Shown here piece by piece: positions 23,901-38,900 of a DNA stretch of 64,000 nt (the stretch's first letter is position 1; each line of letters opens with the position of its first letter). Position numbers and translations under genes: made by a program. This DNA comes from Hyalella azteca (Eukaryota > Arthropoda > Malacostraca > Amphipoda > Hyalellidae). The notes beneath the pieces are model-generated. The model saw nothing but the letters and a program-made list of their open reading frames with translations, did not search any database and was not told where the DNA came from. Where the stretch lies: assembly GCF_000764305.2 (NCBI RefSeq), contig NW_025941472.1, positions 124,001 through 188,000 on the forward strand. The letters run 5' to 3'.

Positions 23901-26900
23901 CAGGCACTTCCTTTATCAGTCAGTTACGCAACTAATTTATTATTCAAACATAGTAGTGAATCAAAATGATTGGTTATAATTTAGGATGAATTAGGAATCA
24001 ATTCATCAGCTGTGATTGTCATTGTGAATTTGCCGAATCAAAAGGTCAGCTTTGAAACATAGTTTGTTTCACGTGTATAGGATTGCGGAGCTAAAGTCAG
24101 TGTGCTTCCGGAGACCGGGCTTCCAGACCAAATTGAAGGCCGAGTTTGAAGAACTTGTCTGGGAGGCTCTAGGATCACGGAGGAGTCCTCATCTCTATTG
24201 AAACAATCATTATCAAGCCGTACCATTATGTCAAGTGTATATATTTTATATATTTAGATAAATACGATGGGTTTTATATTTGAAAGGGCATCTGTCTGCC
24301 TATTTTCAGTCGTAAATGATGAAATGAATGGAACCCTGCCGAAATAACCTAATAATTTGCAGGAACATACAAGCAATTACGGACATTAAAAAGTATATAA
24401 TCTACGTAAGTTTTTCAACGAGAAATTTCTCGTCTTTGATTGCCAGCAGTTCTCCTTCGGTGCCAATAGCTCCATCAATGCATCGGCCCTATTTATATAC
24501 GTCATGTGAGGATGGACTGCACAGTAAAAAGCTCGCGGACGAATGCATGTTTACTATAAGGAGGAGCGCCCTTTCAAGGCCAAATCTCTGGACAAAAATT
24601 AAAATAAATCATTCACATTTTGATGTAAAATTATACGATAATTATAATTATTTTATAGTATATGCGAGAAATCATAATTGGTTAAGGTGCGTAATACAGG
24701 AAGATGACAATTGCAAAAATATTATGTAACATAATATCATTGTCGTATCTAGGAAAAAAGTTCCAAAGCTAAACTGGATTGAGGTGGAGATTGGGCGTGT
24801 CACTAGCGTTATCACTAAGGGCTGCTAGGTTCAGTACCCTGGCTGGCATCGCCATAAAAAACTAGTTTCTAAGATTCTACCTGGCGCTTCAAGTCGCATC
24901 TAGCCAATTAATTTACCCAATATTAGCAGAAGATATTTGGTGCATAAAAATAACTATCATGCATAATACGATATAATATAAATTAGCTACATAGCAATAT
25001 TTCAGAAACAACGTAATACATTTCTAAAATGCGTTGCATAATGTAAAAAAAACTCGTTTGACGAAAACCAGGCTCATAGAATTGTAGGCATCCGCCACGG
25101 TGCCGCTGAGGATATGCAAGTCAAACACTCAGCAGAAGCGTGCATGCTGGCGCTGAGGAGCGTGCATGCCGGCGCTGACGAGCGTGCATGCCGGCGCTGA
25201 GAAGCGTGCATGCCGGCGCTGAGGAGCGTGCATGCCGGCGCTGAGGAGCGTGCATGCCGGCGCTGAGGAGCGTGCATGCCGGCGCTGAGGAGCGTGCATG
25301 CCTGAAGGCGCACATAGAGCGTCGACTATTTACCGAGGGAGGAAACGCTTACCCCAACATCCCTGGGACCCTCGGAAAAAAGTCAATTTCAGTGATTGTG
25401 TCGAGCTAAAAAACCAGGACAGACCGGGCATCTGGAATATTAGAGAGTAGACCGCGGCCACCGGGATAGGTAGAAGAGGCTGAATGTGATCGCTGTGGTA
25501 TTCCCGTATAGATCACAACCCGCATGAAATGACAAAAATGCGGGATTTGACCAAGTACTGAGTACCATTTTCAAGTTTCAAATGTCCAGCAATAGCTGTG
25601 AGATCAAACATGTTTACAAATCGAAACACTAGAGTTCATCGAACCCAAAATAACGCTATTCACGTTCAATCACCTCAAAAACGTTACGATTTGTTGTGCA
25701 ACGCCAAATCGTCCGCATGTTCCGCGGCTCACAAATTCAAGGAGACTTTTTCAGCGCAGCAAAACATACGGCGGAACTCAACGCTGTGTGGCTCCGGCAA
25801 AAACTCCCAGCAATGACCTTCAACACTCTGTTCCATCTATATTTCTGCAGCTCAATTGATTGTTATATCTAAATAATACTCCTGCTACGACTTAAACACT
25901 GTCGTGCATTCATATGTCTGCAGTCATTCATCATTCTGTTCTATTTATATTTCCGCAGGGACATTCATAATTGAATTCCATTTATATTTCTGCAGTGTCA
26001 TTCATCATTAAATTCCATTTATATTTAAGCAGGGTCATTCATCATTAAATTCCATTTATATTTCTGCAGTGGCATTCATCATTAAATTCCATTTATATTT
26101 CTGCAGTGGTATTCATCATAATTTTCCATTTATATTTGTCATTCATCGGCAAATTCCATTTATATTTCTGCAGTGTGAGGGTGACCTCGGCATGCCCGAG
26201 GTCACGACGAGCCCTAAAATGTGTACCCGTCAAATGAAGCTGACCAAGGCCAGCGAGGCTCAAGTACAAGCAGGCAAGAGCGCGTGACAATATCCTAAGT
26301 ACAGGCAAGAGCGCGGGACAATATCCTAAGTACAGTTCAGAGCGCGGGACAATATCCTAAGTACAGGTCAGAGCGTGGGTCAATATCCTAAGTACAGGTC
26401 AGAGCGCGGGACAATATCCTAAGTAAAGGTCAGAGCGCGGGACAATATCCAAAGTACAGGTCAGAGCGTGGGACAATATCCTAAGTACAGGTCAGAGCGG
26501 GGACAACATCCTAAGTACAGGTCAGAGCGTGGGACAATATCCTAAGTACAGGTCAGAGCGCGGGACAATATCCTAAGTACAGGTCAGAGCGCGGGACAAT
26601 ATCCTAAGTACAGGCAAGAGCGCGGGACAATATCCTCAGTGCGGGCAAGAGCGTGGGACAATATCCTAAGTCCAGGTCAGAGCGAGGGACAATATCCTAG
26701 TTACAGGTCAGAGCGCGGGACAATATCCTAGGTACAGGTCAGAGCGCGGGACAATATCCTAAGTACAGGCAAGAGCGTGGGACAATATCCTAAGTACAGG
26801 CCAGAGCGCGGGACAATATCCTAAGTGCAGGCCAGAGCGCGGGACAATATCCTAAGTACAGGTCAAAGCGCGGGACAATATCCTAAGTACAGGCCAGCTA

Positions 26901-29900
26901 TAGCGCGGGACAATATCCTAAGTACAGGCAAGAGCACGGGACAATATCCTAGGAACAGGCAAGAGCGCGGAAAGATATCCTAAGTACAGGTCAGAGCACG
27001 GGACAATATCCTAAGTACAGGCCAGAGCGCGGGACAATATCCTAAGTACAGGCAAGAGCGCGGGACAATATCCCAATTGCAGGCTTTAGCGGGACAATAT
27101 CTTAAGTACAGGCAAGAGCGCGGGACAGTATCCTAAGTACAGGCCAGAGCGCGAGACATTATCCTAAGTACAGGCCAGAGCGCAGGACAATATCCTAAGT
27201 ACAGGTCAAAACGCGGGACAATATCGTTAGTACAGGCAGGAGCGCGGGACAATATCCTAAGTACAGATCAGAGCGCGGGACAATATCCTAGGTACAGGTC
27301 AGAGCGCGGGTCAGTATCCTAAGTACAAGTCAGAGCGCGGGACAATACCCTAGGTACAGGTCAGAGCGCGGGACAATATCCCAAGTTCAGGTCAGAGCGC
27401 AGGACAATATCGTATGTACAGGCAAGAGCGCGAGACAATATTCTAAGTACAGGTCAGAGCGCGGGACAATATCCTAGCTACAGGTTAGAGCGCGGGACAA
27501 TATCCTAAGTTCAGGTCAGAGTGCGAGACAATATCCTCAGTACAGACAAGAGCGTGGGACAATATCTTAAGTACAGGTCAGAGCGCGGGACAATATCCTA
27601 GCTACAGGTCAGAGCGCGGTACAATATCCTAGGTACAGGTCAGAGCGCGGGACAATATCCTAAGTACAGGCAAGAGCGCGGGACAATATCCTCAGTGCGG
27701 GCAAGAGCGTGGGACAATATCCTAAGTCCAGGTCAGAGCGAGGGACAATATCCTAGTTACAGGTCAGAGCGCGGGACAATGTCCTAGGTACAGGTCAGAG
27801 CGCGGGACAATATCCTAAGTACAGGCAAGAGCGCGGGACAATTCCTTAGTACAGGCAAGAGCGCCGGACAATATCCTAAGTATAGGCAAGATCGCGGGAC
27901 AGTATCCTAAGTACAAGTCAGAGCGCGGGACAATATCTTGCGTACAGGCAAGAGCGTGGGACAATTCCTTAGTACAGGCCAGAGCGCGGGACAATATCCT
28001 AAGTACAGGCAAGAGCGCGGGACAATATCCTAAGTACAGGCAAGAGCGCGGGACAATATCCTAAGTACAGGCAAGAGCGCGGGACAATATCCTAAGTACA
28101 GGTTGGACAATATCCTAAGTACAGGCAAGAGCGCGGGACAATATCCTAAGTACAGGCAAGAGCGTGGGACAATATCCTAAGTACAGGCCAGAGCGCGGGA
28201 CAATATCCTCATGCTGTTCTCAGTTTCATTTAAAAAGAACAGAATTCTCAGCTGCCAAGGCAAAGGCCAAAGTTAATTCGACGATTCGAGGAAATTTACT
28301 CCCACGCATCGACGTTTGCGGGAACAGGAAGAAGAATTGCGGAGACTAAAGCATTTTTAGAGGGAGGGGGTAGAGCACTTTGAGGGGGCGGGTGTGGGGG
28401 TAGAGCACTCTGAAGGAGCGGGGTCAGGGGTAGAGCATTCTGATAGTGTGCTCTACCATGTGTGATCGGTTGCTGTAATCGTGATTTTTAATATCTTGGC
28501 CGCAGAAGAAATCATCCAAAGTACAATTTATTCAGAGTTAATTCTTATCAATATTCTTGTCAGAAAAGAATTAACGCTTGCCGAATGTGTACCTAACACA
28601 GCGAAATGTTCTTTTATGATATTTCATCGGCGGATCACAGAGGCTGTAAACTGCAGCCTCTACGAACCACCTGCAATCTTCTTGTCCTAGATAAATTACC
28701 AAAGTAATATTACTCATATGTTTTCTATCGAAATGCGAATGTTTCGTAGTGAATTGGTTAGGGTTTATGTATTTGTCTTTGAATGGACGCTCCTTTTATT
28801 AGTAAACGTGCGTTCGTCCGCGAGCTTTTACCGGGACTTGAATCCTTAAAGAATAAGGATGCGCTGGGCAGTGCATCTCATAGCATACTTGAATCGTTGA
28901 GTACAGGAAGATGAGTTTGGAAATTATCATTTGCTTCGATTGCTATTGGTAACATCGACGATTTCATCATCACACAAAAGAAAATCATCATTATGGTTTC
29001 GAGGTTCTTGCTAAATCGAGGGAGTTGCGGACCTCACAACACGCATGCAACCTCACGATACACATGCAACCGTTAGGCCAGCATTTGACCGCTGAACCGT
29101 ACACTTACATCTCATTGCTGTAAGACATGAGATGTATACCGAGCCTTTACATCTCATCGGACCATGTAAAGATGGAAGTTCGATCACAATGCGTCAACAG
29201 CACCTTTGTAGATTCTCGCCTGGAAATTGCTAATAGAATATAACAACTATATTCAATTATTGATGATGTGGATGTTGTGTATTCATCCCGGTTCGGTAGA
29301 TGCGATATAGGGCGTGGAGGCAGCCGGAAGCTATGAAATTCCAAGTCTGGCACGGACGTTCCACGCTCTCGTATTCCAGGAAGAGGGCCTGGAAAATCTC
29401 GATGGATTCTGACGAACGCGCGATATGAAAAACAAGTTATTCATAGTTACTTGGTAATGATTTCGTTGTTTTCTTCTGAATATACATGTGTATTTTATTT
29501 TGTTTCTTTCATCTTTCCATGACCACAACTTTGTGCAGACAACATATATCAGCGCGCCGTATACGCATGTGCCGGACACCGACTTGAGTACTCTAACAAC
29601 TCACGGCACATTAGTCTTTTATTCATAATTAGGCGACAATTTGGTATCATATTATTTTTTGAGACGACATTTACGACAAAAGAGTCAGTAGTTCAACAAC
29701 AGACGCCAAAGTGATTTGTCTAATTCTATGCAAAGACGATATAGGCAGCAAAAAATTAAAAAATTTTCATTTTACTGTAATAACTTATGGTGCCAGGAGC
29801 ACCACCCAGACTGATCTTTGTCAATGAATTTTGACAAAGCAAACACGAAGGCTGTAGGGTATAGTATTATATCATCATATAAGGCGTTCTCTAACGCTAA

Positions 29901-32900
29901 AGATATGATAACATGATAGAGAAAAAGCGTGCACGATAGAAAACATGCGCAAGAGTCGGAACAGCTGTAGAGACAGCAATAATAAACGCTGCTAGCGCAA
30001 CAATAACTGGCAATATCTTGCAGTCGCATTAGTCAGGGTGGCAGAGCAGAATTTACATAGCTTCGTTTCAAGTATTTATATCTTTAATCTGTTTATATTG
30101 CAGGTTTACGAAGAATTTAAAGCAAAGAAATGCAAATAAGTAACCTCTCGTGTTATCAATGTAGATATAGTGAATTTACTGGAGGTTTTCTCTGTTACTA
30201 AATTCTTGCTGAGCTTGCGGTTTACACTACCTCGTTAGTGCTGGTGATGCCATGTTCAGTCTGTCCTTAACGTTTCAAGAGCGACTTAAATACAATATTT
30301 TTCTCTCTAAATAACGGATAAAAATAAAGTTCTTGGGAAAACGCAGCAATGAATAATGGATCTAGTCCGAGATTTAGGTCGTCTAGCGACTTGAAAAGAA
30401 AAAGGTGACTGCGATCGCAGATTTAGTTCGTTTAGAGTCTCGGCTCAAAAATTTAGTTTAAAAATTGTGAGCTGAGATTTCAGGTTAAAAGTTTCATCGG
30501 CATGACAATGGAATGAATTCAGGGAACAAGCAGCATGAAGTAAAAGTTTACTTAAATCCGTTAAAAGGAGTATCTTCGTAAAATATTTTGAGATTGCGGC
30601 AAAGAAAGAGACCAAAATCATAAGACTATGTGTAGAATGATCAGAGTAAGCCATTGTTTATATTTACAAAAATTTAAGTACATTTTAATCCATTTTTCAC
30701 CAATAGCTCTCTATATACGGGCTGGATTCGACCTCGAAAATATTCAATCTGTACAGAAAGATTTCCTTGGCATGCTAATAAGTGCGAGTTCATTATAAAC
30801 CAAATAATTTCAAGACGGATAGAAAATGCTTACATTTTTCATGTAAACAAATTTTCAAGCTGTTGGATCATAGCTGAGGATTCCAGTCCTTAAAACTTTC
30901 ACACAAACAAGGAATTACACAAACAAATTCCTTGCCATAGTTAGCACCGTTCATGAACCTTTTAATAAACTTTAGTCCATGAACCTTTTAATGAACCTTA
31001 GTCCATGAACCTTTTAATGAACCTTAGTATATGAACCTTTTAATGAACCTTAACTAATGAACCTTTTAGTGAACCTTTTAATGAACCTTTGTTCATGAAC
31101 CTTTTAATGAACTTTAGTTCATTTCCTCAAATAATCTATAGTTCATCGTTCATCTTTCCATTTTGAACATTTATCTCAAGGCTCGCTCCATTCTTCCCGT
31201 TGATTGCAGCGCATGCATGTACAAACAAACACTCATCGCGCTCTGTCCCTCCACGCCTCGCTTGCAACGCGGTTCAGACGTCATCTTCACAGCAAGTCTG
31301 TGTGCCAGTGTAGTATATTAAACGCGTATATTATTGCCGTGCGCATAAGTATAGATATAACTAGCCGCCTCCCTGACTTGAACTTTTTAATGAGCCTTTT
31401 AATGAACCTTAGTACATGAACCTTTTAATGAACTTAGTTCATGAACTTTTTAATGAGCCTTTTAATGAACCTTTGTTCATGAACCTTTTAATGAACCTTT
31501 GTTCATAAACCTTTCAATGAACTTAGTTCATGAACTTTTTAATGAGCCTTTTGATGAACCTTTGTTCATGAACCTTAGTTCATTTCCTCAAATAATCTAT
31601 AGTTCATCGTACTTCTTTCAATTTTAAATTAACATGTATCTTAAGACTCGGTCCAATCTTCCCGTTGATTGCAGCACATGCATGTACAAACACTCATCTC
31701 GCTCTGTCCCTCCACGCCTCGCATGCAACGCGGCTCCGACGTCGTCTTCACAGCAAGTCTGTGTACCAGTGTAGTATATTATACGCGTATATTATTGCCG
31801 TGTGCATAAGTATAGTTATAACTAGCCGCCTCCATGACACCTAAATCCGTCACAGCGCAGGCTTACGGCGCTGACAACCGCGAGTTACTGGCGCCGTCTC
31901 CGTAACTCATCGTAACGGCCGCCGCGCACGTTGCCTAACGCGCGCGTGCGCCGTCGTCGACGCGTGGCCAGCCGCGCGTGCGTGACTATAACGCAAGTGG
32001 CGTTATGGGGAGCAAGTGGCGTTATGGGGAGCAAGTGGCGTTATGGGGAGCAGGTNTCCCACGAGAGCTTCACCACAAATTTTATGTTGACCTAGCCTCG
32101 GTTTCGGAAGATGCCATGTTAAGAACATGTTATAAAACATTGATACAGGATCGTTCTGGTGCATTGCCATCATATTTTTTATAGAATTTTTAGCTATGTC
32201 CATTTTCAATGAAAGCACCCTCGTAGTTTCCGATAAATTGAACATTTCATCACTAAACTTAAAATGTATTATTAATCATTTCGTAAGCAATGAGATATAT
32301 ATCCAAAATTTCGCCATATAATCACTTTGAAAAATAAAACAGCACAGTGTTTAGAGATAAATATTAAATGGGGACATATGAATGATAGTATCCCCAACTC
32401 GTTCCTGTTTAGTTTCAGTTAATTAGTTCAGTGGAGTTCGAGACCTCAGGACTGATGACTGCTTGTGAGCAAGTCTGTGCTTGCAAGCTCCAGCACTTGC
32501 GGTTAGCTGCACAGTTCGAGCGCATGCTTAACAAGTGCCGGCCGCCGCTACTATAACAGCTTTCGTCTACTTACAACATTTAGTGGAAGTTTCGCGCTTT
32601 GAAGTCACCAGTAAAGTGGAACGGACCTTACTGCAATGAGACGGTTAGTTAAATCTGGATCGAAGTCAACTGTAACGTTTGCTCTGAGAATTTGTGCTAT
32701 TGGACTCAAGTAAACCACAAAGTGGTATATGCTGCTATGAATTTCGAAAGGAGGAAATAAGTTTAGAAGAATTTCAAATTCTTAAAAATACCCTGAATAC
32801 TGAAATTTATTTCGTCTTTAGTTGTCAACTAGTTGCCCCTAATTTCAATAGTCAAACAACACCGTGAATTCCATGTTACACGAAATTCAATCGAAGTTAG

Positions 32901-35900
32901 TACAAAAGTCTAAATTATAAGAAAACATGGCTCAATAGACTGCCACATTCGTCAGCTGTTTGACGCACTGGATTCATTGATATTTTCCGTGAGTCTTCTT
33001 GGTCAGTTCGGCATCACAGAGCGATTCATCACGCAGCATTATTTATGGCTAACGGTTTAGAGAGCCGCAGACGCTGTCGGTTCCATCATCATCCGCTGCA
33101 AGTGGCACTCTGACACTGAGAGCGCTCAGTGAGACCACTGATCTCAGCCTCTGAGATCGACCAGTGAGACCAATGGTCTCAGCCATTAAAAACGACCACT
33201 GAACCACTGTTTTTAGCCACAGAGACCATTGATTTCAATAACTGAAAAAACTGATCTCAGCCACTGAAATAACCCACTAAAACAACTGATTTCATGCAGC
33301 CACTGAAATAAACAACTGAGACCAATGATCTCAGCCACTGAAATCAACAACTGAGACCACTGATATCAGCCACTGAGATCAGGAGCTTGTTTATTACACG
33401 CCAGCGACCGCAGCTGTTGCAGTGGTTGTGGGAGTGTGGCTTACAGACCGCAAGTCATATCCAGAACGAGCATAAATTTTGACTTCTTGCTAAGCAGCGG
33501 ATATTCGTAACGAGGTTCAATTATGGTGCAGTCACAAAAATGGATGGCGAACGTTCCATGATAAAATCAAATTTAAATACTAAGGAAGAAGGCATTGCAA
33601 TGTTTAAAGGAAGGAAGATGCGTATTTGACGTGTTCAAGTTAAAAACCAGTAAAGAGCTAAAATTATTGTAAATATTTAAGATTGTAGTTACATGTCAAT
33701 ACCGTCATGCAACTACAGTTAATAAAAATTATTAACAATTCAAATGCATCAAAAAAATAAACAGAAAAAGACTATTATCATACTCAATAGAATGATTTCA
33801 AGATGAATTAATAAATTAGACACACTGTCAACTGCAACATTTCTACACGCAGAATTTGAATGATTTTATTTTTTTAGAAAAAAAAGAAACCCGTGCAGCG
33901 ACAATGGAACGACAATCGTGCTCGATCAACGTGAATGCCGTTCATTTTACCATGAAATAATGGCGCTCAATTTACAGGCTTTCACTCCGGCGACTTGACC
34001 TGTCAAGTTTTTCATCACCTCGGCAAGCCTGCGTTAATTAGTACGCGCGGTCATCGCATCGCGGCACACGTGGACGGTAATTGTAACAGCGAGAACATAA
34101 CGGGGGCGCGTGCCCCGAAGCTGCCGTCGCGCATGATGACAGCTCGACTCGGTGAGCTGAAGCCTGTCGCTTCTCTTGGCGTTGTTTGTAAATTCAGAGC
34201 GCGAACCATGCTAGTAACATAGTATCATTAATAATAATTGTAATCGAATCAGCCAGAAACATCAACGATATTTCCAAGTTCTTCCTGAGATCCGTGGAAA
34301 ACATAAGTTTCGATTTTCTATGGAACGCTAGAGAGCCACAACAAACAATAACAATGGACAAGCCACGGGTGGCATTGAATGGACCGAGACGAAAGTTTGT
34401 TTCAGTTTGCCCTGCAAAAGAACTCCACGGATTAGGGTTGTGCAACGTGACCGTGAAGTTCATGTTTGCTCAGCAGCCTTGCCGTAAGATCACGCACTAG
34501 ATTTACTAAATTGTTTTTCCAGATCAACTGCCGTTTCTCAATTGTGACTCCAATACAACAGAACGCGTGAGAGCAACAAGCAGGCCGCTGCACTCGGTCA
34601 TGACTGTGCCGTCAACCTCGCACTGCACAAGCAATTTATTCTGCAAGTGAGCTGAGGTTAAAATAGTTACCGAACCTTGATTGATTGGAATTCTGGCTTA
34701 ATATACACTAATTAGTATACTGATTGCTTGCATTCCATTTGTTTCGTTGTTGTTATTTCGTTTGCGTTATCTAAATATTTAGAGCAAAGAGAATTGACAC
34801 GGATCCATACTGACGACTTTTATTATCAAAATCAACTTTTGGAGTGAGAAAAAATGCCGGGTGTCTCAACCTCATGCAAGGAGAATAAGATCATTGGGCA
34901 GACATTTCTGAACTTCATTGTTCTCAATCTACGAAACAACGCAGCGTCGGTTGATGCCATTTACTATGACCAAACACGATATTAAATGGCATGAATGTTT
35001 ATTATTATACGTAACTATGATGCACGTGGATGTTATCTCGCGACTTGACGAAAGCCGCTCCACTTTCACTCGGTATGAAGAATATTCCCGCAAGTCACCA
35101 CGAGGCTTTCCAAACAACGAGAGCGACATAAGGGAAACTGGGAGACGGCATCAGTCACATGGACCAAAGCACAATAAAACCGTAATGTTAACCCGGTCAA
35201 TAAATTTCAATAGGCTGATTTATGTCTTCAAGCACCATCCATGCATCTTGGCAGAAGAGTCTGGACGTTCGTTTAAGAAAATATATGTGACGTCCATGAC
35301 TCATAAGTATATTGAACACATTATAAAACTAAACGCAACTGAAGTGCAAAATTATGAATCACGCACCCAATCAATAGTCTCATATTATTGTGATGTGCTA
35401 AATACACAAAGTAGTTGTCACAAAGAAGATTTATTAGGCACCTCGAGAGCGCAAATGGTAATTACTGATAAGAAATGTTGAGCGCCTTGACTGCAGGCCG
35501 GCCATTGTCGCGGCGCAGAGTCTGTGGGCTGATGGACGTGATATAGACGACGAGACTGCCTCGTCAGTGAGGCTGGATGTTGCAGAGGGAGTGTGATGCA
35601 CAGTGCCTCAGTGAGGCAGGAAGTTATAGGGAAAACAATCACCCTCAATAGTGAGGCAGGAATTAAGTTACATGAAGAACAACCCGCCTAGTCTGTGAGG
35701 CAGGAAGCAATAGGAAAATAACCAGCCTCGACAGTGAGGCAGGGAATTATAGGAATATAGCAGCCCCGACAGTGAGGCAGAACATCATAAGAAGAACACG
35801 GCTGTTCAATAAGTTCAGTACGGCGCGACACAATCGTGGCGTCAACCCTCGACCCCGAATGGCCCTCGCAGCGCTGAGGATCACAATGCTTTTGTCTTAT

Positions 35901-38900
35901 CACAAATAAAGTCAAGAACACCGAGGGCCTTCAGATGCTCGTCATCAAATCTCTCTATGGGAAATAAGGCGATAAAAGACGTTCAAACAATTGACTGCAT
36001 GTGAGTTATAAGCTGTGGGGATTCCTAGTCAATTACTGCTTTTATTTTTCAACTGATGTTTTTTCAATGGCATCATCGTGTTGAGTCACTGGATCCGATT
36101 TTTCGAATTCAGTTCGAAATGTTATCTTGAAATCCATCTCCACAGCTTCAAAAGATGGCTCCATGAAAAATTCAAGCGCATAAGTCTTACTTGTTCGTGT
36201 TCCTTATATAATTTTTCTTTAGCAGGATACACGTTAACGGACTCATGAAACAAACAAACAAAAAAAAAAAACTACGACAGTAATGCAGCAAGAAAGCTAT
36301 AATCGAATCGCGAATGAGATGTCGTTAGCTGATCTTATGTTCGTGCATGTCAAATTATTTCATGATAATGTAATTTTTCTTTAGCAGGATACACGTTAAC
36401 GGACTCATGAAACAAAAAAACTACGACGGAAATGCAGCCAGAGAGCTTCAATCGAATCGTGAATGCAGATGTCTTTAGCTGATTTTATATTCGTGCATGT
36501 CGCCTAGACAATATCTGTACAAATTATTTCATGATAGTGTAAATGCACGACTTATTTAGCGGTGCAATGAACCCTGCCATGATGATTCATGAACGCGCCA
36601 GGTTGATCATAAGTATGATATAAACCTAAAGTCAATCTCTTCTAGAAAATTAAATTTAATCATGCTAATTGCTGGTAAGTTGTGTCAAATCAACGGCACT
36701 CATTGTGTTGAAACTCGAGAGACAAATTAGCCAACATGTCCAGCAGGAAAAAAAATTATCTGGAGCCGCCAATCAACAGAAAACGTTTCCATAAGCTGGT
36801 AAAATCATTCCGTGCACCACTAACATCCCTCCATGCACCACTAACATCCCTCCATGCACCACTAACATCCCTCCATGCACCACTAACATCCCTTCATTCT
36901 TCTCGTTACGGTTCAGTGCCCCGGAGCAACGGTCACGATAACAATGAAATATCCATTATTATATTACCTATAAGAATTGTATTCTCCATACATGGTTACA
37001 AATAATACTTTGTTCAAAAAGCAACGCGCTTTCTGGTAGTTTGAGATAAAATAAGTCGCATAGGAAAGCGTATTTCACGTCACGAACGGACAACCCTATG
37101 CTCATCATCATGTTAACGTATACTATGAATCACATATATATATATAGAGGCTGTGATGACAGTTAATTTCCTGACTCGCCTTGAAAAATTGCCAATAAGT
37201 TTGAAAAGAATACTTTTTCGTTTCAAAAAAAATTTCTGAGTCCAAACTTGGTTTCTTAATTAACGAATCATGTTGATGAAAATCATCAAATTATTAATGT
37301 CATTGTTTATCTATGTAAAGCGACTGCGTGGCAGCGGCATGCAAGCTACCGAAGGTTTTGCCAGCACCGCAAATGAGCCAAGGCAGAAGATCGAGTCAAG
37401 GCATCCGACTCTCGATTTTCGCTGACGACAGATGGCGATGATAAAAAATCTTACCAGAATCTAAATGGATCGCTATAAAAATTATTGTTTTTATCAACTT
37501 TCTTACACATTAACCACGTTTATCCAAACGTACGTTGTTACACATGAATATTGAGCACTTTATTCGACTCATTGTGAGCACTTTATTCGACTCGTGAGCA
37601 CTTTATTCGACTCGTGAGAACTTTATTCGACTCATATTTTGAGCACGTTATTCGACTCTTAGTGAGCACTTTATTCGACACATTGTGATCACTTTATTCA
37701 ACTAATAGTGAGCATTTTGTTCGACACATTGTGAGCACTTTATTCGACTCTTTGTGAGCACTTTATTCGACACTTTCTAAGCACTTTTTTCGATTTTTTT
37801 TTTTTCGTGAGCACTTTATTCGACACAGTGTGAACACTTTATTCGACACATTGTGAGCACTTTATTCGACACATTGTGATCACTTTATTCAACTAATAGT
37901 GAGCATTTTATTCGACACATTGTGAGCACTTTATTAGACACATTGTGTGCATTTTATTCGACACATTGTGAGCACTTTATTCGACACATTGTGTGCATTT
38001 TATTCGACACATGCACGCGAGCACATGTCGAAGATTTCAACTTGTATAAAATGTCTCGCTGAACCATCATTTTGAGCCACAGGCACGGAATGCATGACGC
38101 GACCAAACTGTGCTGTTCAAGGCTGGCCCCTCAGCCCTAGCGCAGCCTTGATCCTGAACTTGAGCAGCGGAAGAAAGCGCTGCTCAATTGTTCAATAGTC
38201 ACCCTTATAATCGATGCAATTCTTGCCATGTTTGGCAGCGTAATATTCATCATCGAAGCAAGAATCATTTCTGACTGAATTAAACAGGATGCAAGTACAC
38301 ATGAAAAAATCTATTCATGACGATAAAGATATTCGATCTATGCGCAAAATTTATCCCACGAAACATCGAATCTACATAATTTGTTCCTTGTCGATTCATT
38401 CGTACATTTTAAGTCCCTTGAGTTTGTCAGCTAGAGTAAACGTTCTATTTTGGATTCGAATTTTCATATTAGACAAATAAAGAAAATATGTCAAACAGAT
38501 TTAAGATTTCTTATTAAAGATAAACGAAAACCCAAAGGGAGACTTTTTGTACACATTACTATGTAATGAAACCCAAATCTTAAATCTTAACAGGTTTGAG
38601 AGTTCTTATGAAGATAAACCAAAACCCAAAGGAAAAGAAAACCGTTGTTCACATTACTATAAGCAAAACAAACATGCGGGGTAGGAATATTCACAGTGCA
38701 GTCACCTTCTCAGAGCGATCAATCAAAATGAGACGTTGCAAAGTACAAGACGAAAGTTGCAAGAACATCGATCGCCAGCAGCCAAGTTGTCACATTAACA
38801 CGGAATTACATCGCCTTGAGGAAGACCTCAACGCAGTGCTGCTCCCGTTTTCTTCGGACCTTGGCCACTTGTTCTGTCGAGTCACAGGCAATATAGAAAG

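Noticed and set aside
25137..28208. A CRISPR-like array
   Set aside because: The repeats are contiguous 22- and 31-bp units without unique spacers, in a eukaryotic intron.
36736..37005. A small gene with APLTSLH repeats
   Set aside because: The repeat part is the 21-bp minisatellite; the flanks show no signature.
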